Under the pieces are notes generated by a model. It did not search any database, was not told the DNA's origin, and worked only from the letters and a program-made list of their open reading frames with translations. A DNA stretch of 11,560 bases from Desulfobacteraceae bacterium 4572_89 (GTDB lineage: Bacteria; Desulfobacterota; Desulfobacteria; Desulfobacterales; Desulfobacteraceae), in the NCBI GenBank assembly GCA_002085465.1, contig NBML01000040.1, forward strand, positions 1-11,560. The letters run 5' to 3'. Every line of letters starts with the position of its first letter. Within the stretch, counting starts at the first letter, position 1. Positions 6,552 to 11,560 of this stretch are shown piece after piece. The position numbers were made by a program, and so were the translations under genes.

Positions 6552-9500
6552 TTATTTTTTCAAGGGATTCATTTCCGTGAACAACTCCAATTGAGTCTCC
6601 CTTTGTTTCTCCCCTACCCTGGTAATAGGTTTGGGGTATTGGGTTTCATACTGGGCCAGTCTTTTTTCAATATCATCAATAAAAAAAGACCTTTGCTGGT
6701 TTTTCCAGGTCCCATATATGCTTCTTTTTCTGGCATAAGTCAAACAAAGGACATCCCTGGCCCGGGTCATTGCCACGTAGAAAAGACGTCGCTCCTCTTC
6801 AGGATTGTCACAGGTTTTCCCGTCCCGTGCAAAGGGGATCAGTCCCTGTTCACAGCCAGTGACAAATACCACAGGAAATTCCAGGCCCTTGGCTGAATGC
6901 ATGGTCATCAGGGAAACTTTTTCAGCAGATCGGGCCAGGTGATCCGGGTCCTGGTTCAAAACCAGAGCATCCATGAAATCTTCAGGCACTGGATAGAGAA
7001 GGGCCAGGGATCTAAGTTTTTCATATGCTGTGCCAAGGATCTGGTCTTGCTCAATCTTCATTTTTAAATCAAGGGATTCAGTTAAAATATCCAGACATTC
7101 AAAGCTGTCCCGGCCATGGACCCTTTTATATATCGGGTCATATATCGGGCCAAATACCCCATTGGCGCTAACCTTGTTTGGTTTCAGCTTAAAATGTTCC
7201 AGCAGGACCTTAACATCCTTGTTCCCGGCCCTGTGTGTGACCAATCGGAAAAGGCTTAAAACCTGACGTATACCGTCCATGTCTGAATATTTTTTTTTAT
7301 CGGCAGTCTGGAATGGGATGCCTTCCTTTTCAAACACCTTTATAAAGGCATCACATTGTTTCCTGGTCCGGTATAGAACAGCAAAGTCTGAAAAAGAATA
7401 CTCTTTTTCACCGCCCATATCACCGAATACTATATCGTTGGACCCTATATCATTAGATCGGGCATCCATGGAAAAGAAAGAAAACCCTCCCAGGCATTTT
7501 TCAATCATCTTACCCACGGCCACTGCCTCGGACGTCTCGCTGGATGTTTCCTTGACAATCAATTTTTGTACTGTGTTCATGTTGGAAAAAATTTTCTGTG
7601 ATCCATTGGCCTCCATGGATTTGGAAATCATTTGAAAAGAGGCATCCAGAATATTCTGGGTGGACCTATAATTTTGTTTCAGCAGAATCTGTTCACAACC
7701 AGGATAATCCTTTGTAAATCTTTTAAAATATTTATTATCAGATCCCCGGAATCCGTAAATGGACTGGTTCGGGTCTCCAATAACAACGATACTGGACTTT
7801 TGAGCCAGCAATTTAACCAATTCGTATTGAGCAAAATTTAAATCCTGATATTCATCAACAAATATATGCTGAAACCGGGCCTGGATTTTTGACAGAAAAT
7901 CCAGGGAGGTTGAAAGACTATGGTGGCATAAAAAAATCAAATCCTCAAAACCCACAAGATTCGATTTCCTGCACAGCTCCTGAAACACAGCATACACCTC
8001 TTTGAATGCTGAAATATCAACCTCTTCTGCCACGTCGGACAAATCATCCTCTGGTCCCAGAAGCTGTTGTTTGCACAGAGAAATTATCCTGTCCATTTTT
8101 TTTGCCCATTTTTTCCCGGAAAAATTTTCTTTTTCCACTGATTCAAGGGCATTTGAAATCAGTTCCAGCCTCAGCTCGTCATCCATTAAATTGTTTTTAA
8201 AACCCAGGTACTCTTTTAAAATTCCCAGGCAAAACCCATGGAATGTGGCCGCCAATACCTTGGAGTCTGTCCTGGGAAGAAAGGCATCAATACGCTGGGA
8301 AAGCTCTTTGGCTGCTTTATTGGTAAATGTCAGTGCCAGTATATCATGGGGATCAGCTGTTTTTTCAGAAACCATAAAGGCAATTTTTGCGGTTAATGTC
8401 CTGGTCTTTCCCGTACCGGGTCCCGCCTGGATCATAATTGCCCGGGCAGTGGATTCAACCGCCTGTTTCTGGTCAGGATTCAACCCCTCCAAAAGTCCTG
8501 GTTCCCTGGCAGGCCGGACCTGTTTTAGTTCTGGTTTGGGTTTTTTTACCAAAGCTGAAAAGATTTTTTTATTTTTTGTGGCCCCTGGAACAGGCAGGGC
8601 AAACAAGAGATCTTTCTCACCCAATAGCTCTTGTTTCTCATCCAGATCAAAAATTTTCACCTTTCCAAATTCACCGTCAAACCCGGGATCAATATAAATA
8701 TCACCCTTGCGCATCCTCATGACAGCTTCTGTCAGCAGTGACACACCTGCCTTTTCAATTTTATCATGGGACAGGTCCGTTAAAATTTTCAATTCCGGTC
8801 CCAGGATTTCTATTGCCTTTTGGTAATACTTATTCACTTTTTTGGTCTTGGGACCAACCCCGAAGATTTCAGACAAAATATCGGCAAGGGGAATTATACT
8901 TGTATAGCCCTGGCGGTTTTCAGGCATAAATCCTTCCTCTCTGATGGCCAGTTCCTGAACCCTGTGGAGCACTCCCAGGGTAAGGGGTTTACCACATTCA
9001 GGGCAGATATTACTAAGTTCTGCTGTTTCAGCTGGATTCAGACTGATATTGCATTTCCTGTGGCCGTCATAATGATATTTTCCCTGGTCCGGATACATGT
9101 CCAGGGTACCCTGAAAAGCAGTAAGATCTCTTGTTTCAAGGGCTTTTCTAATGGAATAATAATCCAGATCTGTATTAAATACAGAAGCATTCCGACCCAG
9201 GTATCCTGGAGAATGGGCATCGGAATTTGAGATCAAAGACACATGATCCAGTTCAGCCACCCGCCAGTTCATGGGCAAATCAGAAGAAAGCCCTGTCTCC
9301 ACGGCAAAAATCTGATCCTTTAGATCATCAAAACATTCTTCAATTGTGTCAAACCCGGATTTTGATCCAAACATGGAAAACCAGGGAGTCCAGATATGGG
9401 CCGGGATCAAAAACCCGTCTTCATTTGTCTCCATCACTATTTCCAGAAGATTCCTGGCATCAAGGCCCAGGATAGGCCGGCCGTCGGATTTGATATTTCC

Positions 9501-9887
9501 AATGGCATCCAGCCTGGCATTAAATTTTTTAACGGTTTTAATATCGGGCAGATAAATCAAATTATGATTTTTCCGGACCCTGTCATCTTTTTTATAAATA
9601 TTACTGATCTCTGTCTGGAGGATAAACCGAACTGGATTCCGGCATGATTCTGGAACAGTCTGGTCTATTTCCCGGGCAATTTGTTTTTTCAAAGAAAAAA
9701 TTCCAGGTTCGGTTTCCTCAAGCTTTGATTCAATCTCTTCTATCCATGCCGGAAACGTGAAATCCCCGGTTCCAACCAGGGAAATACCCTTGATCTGGGC
9801 TGTATAATAAAGATTTTCCAGGTCAAGATTTTTAGCTGTGGCCCGTGAATATTTGGAGTGGATGTGGAGATCTGCGATAAACTTCAT
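6552..9887 (-). CDS. Endonuclease Q-type PHP nuclease fused to UvrD/Rep-type superfamily 1 helicase
   Basis: A single 1111-residue protein joins two DNA-repair enzymes. Residues 1 to about 415 match endonuclease Q, which in archaea nicks DNA 5' of uracil, hypoxanthine, xanthine or abasic sites. The PHP metal motifs are intact: DLHIHSKYS (6-14), TGDFT (40-44), QTEIS (91-95), KNHNL (106-110), AHIWTP (163-168), SNSDAHSPG (220-228). A zinc-finger-like part has C279, C295 and C298 (CPECGK) with H276 or H308, then a helical part with FGVGPKTKK (342-350). Residues about 465-1075 form a complete helicase: Q motif LNPDQKQAV (469-477), Walker A AGPGTGKT (488-495), LTFTNKAAKE (519-528), ATFHGF (547-552), Walker B VDEYQDL (677-683), GDPNQSIYGFRG (704-715), KQNYRS (737-742), MTMHSAKGLEFP (994-1005) and LFYVAMTRAR (1035-1044). 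The tail has QLELF (1099-1103), like a clamp-binding motif. The ATG has only a modest Shine-Dalgarno. Confidence 0.94.
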   Translation of the reverse strand: MKFIADLHIHSKYSRATAKNLDLENLYYTAQIKGISLVGTGDFTFPAWIEEIESKLEETEPGIFSLKKQIAREIDQTVPESCRNPVRFILQTEISNIYKKDDRVRKNHNLIYLPDIKTVKKFNARLDAIGNIKSDGRPILGLDARNLLEIVMETNEDGFLIPAHIWTPWFSMFGSKSGFDTIEECFDDLKDQIFAVETGLSSDLPMNWRVAELDHVSLISNSDAHSPGYLGRNASVFNTDLDYYSIRKALETRDLTAFQGTLDMYPDQGKYHYDGHRKCNISLNPAETAELSNICPECGKPLTLGVLHRVQELAIREEGFMPENRQGYTSIIPLADILSEIFGVGPKTKKVNKYYQKAIEILGPELKILTDLSHDKIEKAGVSLLTEAVMRMRKGDIYIDPGFDGEFGKVKIFDLDEKQELLGEKDLLFALPVPGATKNKKIFSALVKKPKPELKQVRPAREPGLLEGLNPDQKQAVESTARAIMIQAGPGTGKTRTLTAKIAFMVSEKTADPHDILALTFTNKAAKELSQRIDAFLPRTDSKVLAATFHGFCLGILKEYLGFKNNLMDDELRLELISNALESVEKENFSGKKWAKKMDRIISLCKQQLLGPEDDLSDVAEEVDISAFKEVYAVFQELCRKSNLVGFEDLIFLCHHSLSTSLDFLSKIQARFQHIFVDEYQDLNFAQYELVKLLAQKSSIVVIGDPNQSIYGFRGSDNKYFKRFTKDYPGCEQILLKQNYRSTQNILDASFQMISKSMEANGSQKIFSNMNTVQKLIVKETSSETSEAVAVGKMIEKCLGGFSFFSMDARSNDIGSNDIVFGDMGGEKEYSFSDFAVLYRTRKQCDAFIKVFEKEGIPFQTADKKKYSDMDGIRQVLSLFRLVTHRAGNKDVKVLLEHFKLKPNKVSANGVFGPIYDPIYKRVHGRDSFECLDILTESLDLKMKIEQDQILGTAYEKLRSLALLYPVPEDFMDALVLNQDPDHLARSAEKVSLMTMHSAKGLEFPVVFVTGCEQGLIPFARDGKTCDNPEEERRLFYVAMTRARDVLCLTYARKRSIYGTWKNQQRSFFIDDIEKRLAQYETQYPKPITRVGEKQRETQLELFTEMNPLKK
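7129..7152. repeat. 12-base tandem duplication inside the helicase
   Basis: Two adjacent 12-base units differing at one base; on the minus strand they encode PIYD/PIYK around residues 913-920 (GPIYDPIY). The frame is kept. Confidence 0.6.
7429..7458. repeat. 15-base tandem duplication inside the helicase
   Basis: Two adjacent imperfect 15-base units encode SNDIG and SNDIV (residues 811-820) in a low-complexity loop between helicase motifs. The frame is kept. Confidence 0.5.
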
Positions 9888-10021
9888 ATATATCTGCCTG
9901 CCTTATGGAATTTATATTAATTTCAAGGGTTCAATTTATTTACATGATTTTTGCTTAATTTAAAAGCAGGATTCTGGTAAAGATAGAAAGCCATTAAATT
10001 AGCGCGCTATCGCACGAGCTT

Positions 10022-10077
10022 TTAGCCATTAGCTGTTGGCTCTTAGCAAAAACCTAATGGCTAACGGCTAAATGCAA
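10022..10077. repeat. Heptad-periodic inverted repeat element in the spacer
   Basis: The stretch reads in exact 7-base steps: TTAGCCA, TTAGCTG, TTGGCTC, TTAGCAA, AAACCTA, ATGGCTA, ACGGCTA, AATGCAA. The first four share TTRGC, and the sixth and seventh are its inverse, GGCTA. Within it TTAGCCATTAG (10022-10032) is perfectly inverted at 10054-10064, able to form a hairpin with a 21-base loop. Neither arm has a following T tract, so it is not a plain terminator. It lies between the divergent EndoQ-UvrD and AhpF-like genes. I cannot tell from one copy whether it belongs to a dispersed repeat family. Confidence 0.7.
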
Positions 10078-10111
10078 ATTCCTATACTAAATTAAAAAAA
10101 GAGGATATCCA

Positions 10112-11137
10112 ATGATTGATGAAAATTCCAGAAATATAATTCTGGCCTGGGCAGAAAAAAACGCCCGGCCCATGCGCCTGCCCCTTTTAATTTCAGATCA
10201 TGGGGAAAAAGAAAAATTTAAAAAGTTTGCCAGGGAATTGTCCGATATTGTCCCCATGTTCCAGGTGGATACCCTAGACCAGACAGATCTCATGGACCAG
10301 GCAAATCTCACGGACCAGGTAAATCTCACGGACAGGGAAGCCAATCTGCCAGGGTTCCTGATAAAGGAGAATATTATCTATTCAGCCCTGGCCCTGGATA
10401 AGGAACTGCCCCCGTTTCTGGATGCCCTGTCCTGTATTAATGAACAGAAGCCCTGGGTTTCTGATGAGATCCAGGGACTTCTGGATAAAATTTCCATCCC
10501 CTGCAGCCTTGTGCTCTATATTGCCCTGCACTGCCCCCATTGTCCCGGGGTGGTCAATACAGTCATACCCCTGGCTGTTTTATCCGATAAAATTCAGCTG
10601 CAGATTATAGACGGGACCCTGTTCCCGGAAGCCGCCCAAAAGGACAAGGTTTTATCCGCCCCCTGCCTGATCCTTGACAATGATTTCAGATGGACCGGTG
10701 CCGTGTCTGCGCAGGAGATCCTTTCCATGATCACCCGGCGTAATCCGTCTCAACTTAGCCCTGAAACCCTGAAAAACATTCTGGAACAGGGGGGTGCAGA
10801 CTGGATAGCCCGGGAGATGATCAAGGCCAATACCATTTTTAAGGCCTTTGTCCAGTTACTTTTGCATAGAGTATGGTCAGTTCGGCTGGGCGCCATGGTA
10901 GTTGTGGAAACCCTTGGGGAGAAATGCCCGGAACTGGGGCTTAGATTATGTCCCATGCTCATCCAGAAATTTGATAATATGGAAATCCCGGTCCAGGGGG
11001 ACCTTTTATATGCCCTTGGAGAAACAGGAAGCCTTGAGACAAAGGCATGGATTCAGAAAATTTTAAAAAACTTTGATCATCAGGATCTCAAGGATGCCGC
11101 ACTGGATGCCATTGAGGCCATTGAATCAAGGTTTTAA
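10112..11137 (+). CDS. AhpF N-terminal-like tandem thioredoxin-fold protein with C-terminal HEAT-like repeats
   Basis: This 341-residue cytoplasmic protein follows the plan of the AhpF N-terminal domain (two thioredoxin folds, only the second with CxxC). The first fold (about 1-95: IILAWAEKNARPMRLPLLIS ... GFLIKEN) has no active cysteine pair. The second (about 120-207) has the CPHC redox centre (C141, C144) in LHCPHCPGVVNT, the IDG strand end (166-168), and the cis-Pro segment APCLIL (P184). In AhpF this unit passes electrons to the peroxidase AhpC; here the flavoprotein part is missing. Instead residues about 215-341 are helical and look like HEAT repeats (SVRLGAMVVVETLGEK; DLLYALGETGSLET; LKDAALDAIEAI). 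The disulfide partner is unknown and may dock on the HEAT part. A loop at 56-79 is expanded by an 18-base DNA repeat. The ATG follows AGAGGA by seven bases. Confidence 0.85.
   Translation: MIDENSRNIILAWAEKNARPMRLPLLISDHGEKEKFKKFARELSDIVPMFQVDTLDQTDLMDQANLTDQVNLTDREANLPGFLIKENIIYSALALDKELPPFLDALSCINEQKPWVSDEIQGLLDKISIPCSLVLYIALHCPHCPGVVNTVIPLAVLSDKIQLQIIDGTLFPEAAQKDKVLSAPCLILDNDFRWTGAVSAQEILSMITRRNPSQLSPETLKNILEQGGADWIAREMIKANTIFKAFVQLLLHRVWSVRLGAMVVVETLGEKCPELGLRLCPMLIQKFDNMEIPVQGDLLYALGETGSLETKAWIQKILKNFDHQDLKDAALDAIEAIESRF
10277..10330. repeat. 18-base tandem repeat, three copies, in frame
   Basis: Three consecutive 18-base units (10277-10294, 10295-10312, 10313-10330), the last two differing at one base, are followed by a decayed fourth. 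They encode DQTDLM, DQANLT, DQVNLT and then DREANL, an acidic Asn/Gln-rich loop. The unit length is a multiple of three, so copy-number change would keep the frame. Confidence 0.9.
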
Positions 11138-11331
11138 TCTGCCTGGAAAACCTCATTGTTCTCAAGCTGCTCCAGGTTCTGATTCATACCTGTTCTGATT
11201 CACCCCTTTTATTTAATTTGCCTGGCATCTATAAATAATGTATAGTAGTATTTTTAATATGAGTGGGCCACTTTAGAACTAATTCCAGATTTGAAACTTG
11301 TAAATCCATTTCGCGAAAACAGATAAAAACT
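11138..11331. other. Spacer with an 11-base direct repeat, no gene seen
   Basis: The A/T-rich spacer ends in the start of the next gene. GTTCTGATTCA occurs at 11176-11186 and again at 11192-11202 (16-base period). A weak 6-base stem (CCTGGA/TCCAGG, 11142-11147 and 11171-11176) has a long loop. I see no clear terminator or promoter. Confidence 0.5.
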
Positions 11332-11560
11332 ATGATTCTTTTTCAAAAAACCAACCCAAGGACCCAGGCCTTAATGGCCGTTGGAATTGTCATCACATTA
11401 TTGACCCTGCTTTTTCTCTTTATTTTTATAAAACAACAGAGACAGGCTCTGTCAGATACTATTCACAGTGAACAATACAGCCTCCAGAAACAGATAACGC
11501 TGTTGGTAAATCAAACATCCAAAAATTACAAATCCCGTATTCTAAGCCTTATCACTTCAA
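11332..11560 (+). CDS. N-terminus of a membrane-anchored protein, possibly a sensor (partial)
   Basis: Only the first 76 codons are inside the window, so the product cannot be named. The protein begins with a short basic cytoplasmic end (MILFQKTNPRTQ), then one strong hydrophobic helix (about 13-33, ALMAVGIVITLLTLLFLFIFI), then a charged and Gln-rich helical stretch (KQQRQALSDTIHSEQYSLQKQITLL). This is the usual shape of the first membrane pass of a histidine kinase, diguanylate cyclase or chemoreceptor with a periplasmic sensing domain, but nothing downstream is visible to choose. The Shine-Dalgarno ahead of the ATG is poor. A GTG 69 bases upstream is in frame, but the added residues would put a polar segment ahead of the anchor, so the ATG is preferred. 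Confidence 0.65.
   Translation, partial: MILFQKTNPRTQALMAVGIVITLLTLLFLFIFIKQQRQALSDTIHSEQYSLQKQITLLVNQTSKNYKSRILSLITS

Noticed and set aside
8002..8697. Plus-strand 231-residue frame opposite the helicase
   Set aside because: It is the longest antisense frame but runs against the conserved helicase motifs I, Ia and Ib, is low-complexity Ser/Phe rich, and has no start site support.
9888..10111. CRISPR or tRNA-like structure in the spacer
   Set aside because: The repetition is a 7-base phase without spacers, and no cloverleaf can be drawn; it is listed as an inverted repeat element instead.
11142..11176. CCTGGA/TCCAGG stem after the AhpF-like gene as a terminator
   Set aside because: The stem is only six pairs with a 23-base loop and is not followed by a T run.

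Overview
The window looks like a piece of chromosome from a Gram-negative, probably anaerobic bacterium. The gene style (EndoQ-UvrD fusion, AhpF-like disulfide protein, YkgJ Cys-cluster protein, YvcK, moderate GC with A/T-rich spacers) suggests a sulfate reducer of the Desulfobacteraceae type. That placement is inferred from gene content; there is no rRNA or other marker here. I see no tRNA, rRNA, CRISPR array, insertion sequence or phage gene. It is an ordinary chromosomal mosaic of small transcription units, with a few unusual proteins.

Layout. Bases 1-1608 (minus): a five-repeat TPR protein, then, overlapping it by ATGA, an unrecognised protein with a CPDC N-terminus and a possible degenerate kinase fold that runs off the left edge. 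Bases 1766-2800 (plus): a DapA-family aldolase/lyase with a C-terminal extension, divergent from the TPR gene through two overlapping promoters. A near-perfect 42-base palindrome (2811-2852) ends it and the convergent YkgJ-family gene (2852-3643, minus). Bases 3757-4737 (minus): YvcK, which in other bacteria binds UDP-sugars. It is divergent from galU (4988-5860, plus), which makes UDP-glucose. galU runs tail to tail, sharing stop-codon bases, into a secreted lytic transglycosylase (5857-6489, minus). That gene follows a 1111-residue protein (6552-9887, minus) joining an endonuclease Q-type PHP nuclease to a complete UvrD-type helicase. A 224-base spacer with a 7-base periodic inverted repeat separates it from a plus-strand gene (10112-11137), in which an AhpF N-terminal-like pair of thioredoxin folds is fused to HEAT-like repeats. 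The right edge holds the start of a membrane-anchored protein, perhaps a sensor.

How they fit together. Three genes (yvcK, galU, lytic transglycosylase) concern sugar nucleotides and the cell envelope. The most notable gene is the EndoQ-UvrD fusion: it carries the residues for damaged-base incision and for unwinding in one chain, and ends with a candidate sliding-clamp-binding motif (QLELF). This suggests a self-contained repair enzyme for deaminated DNA. The AhpF-like/HEAT fusion and the TPR/CPDC pair are the other candidates for undescribed function.
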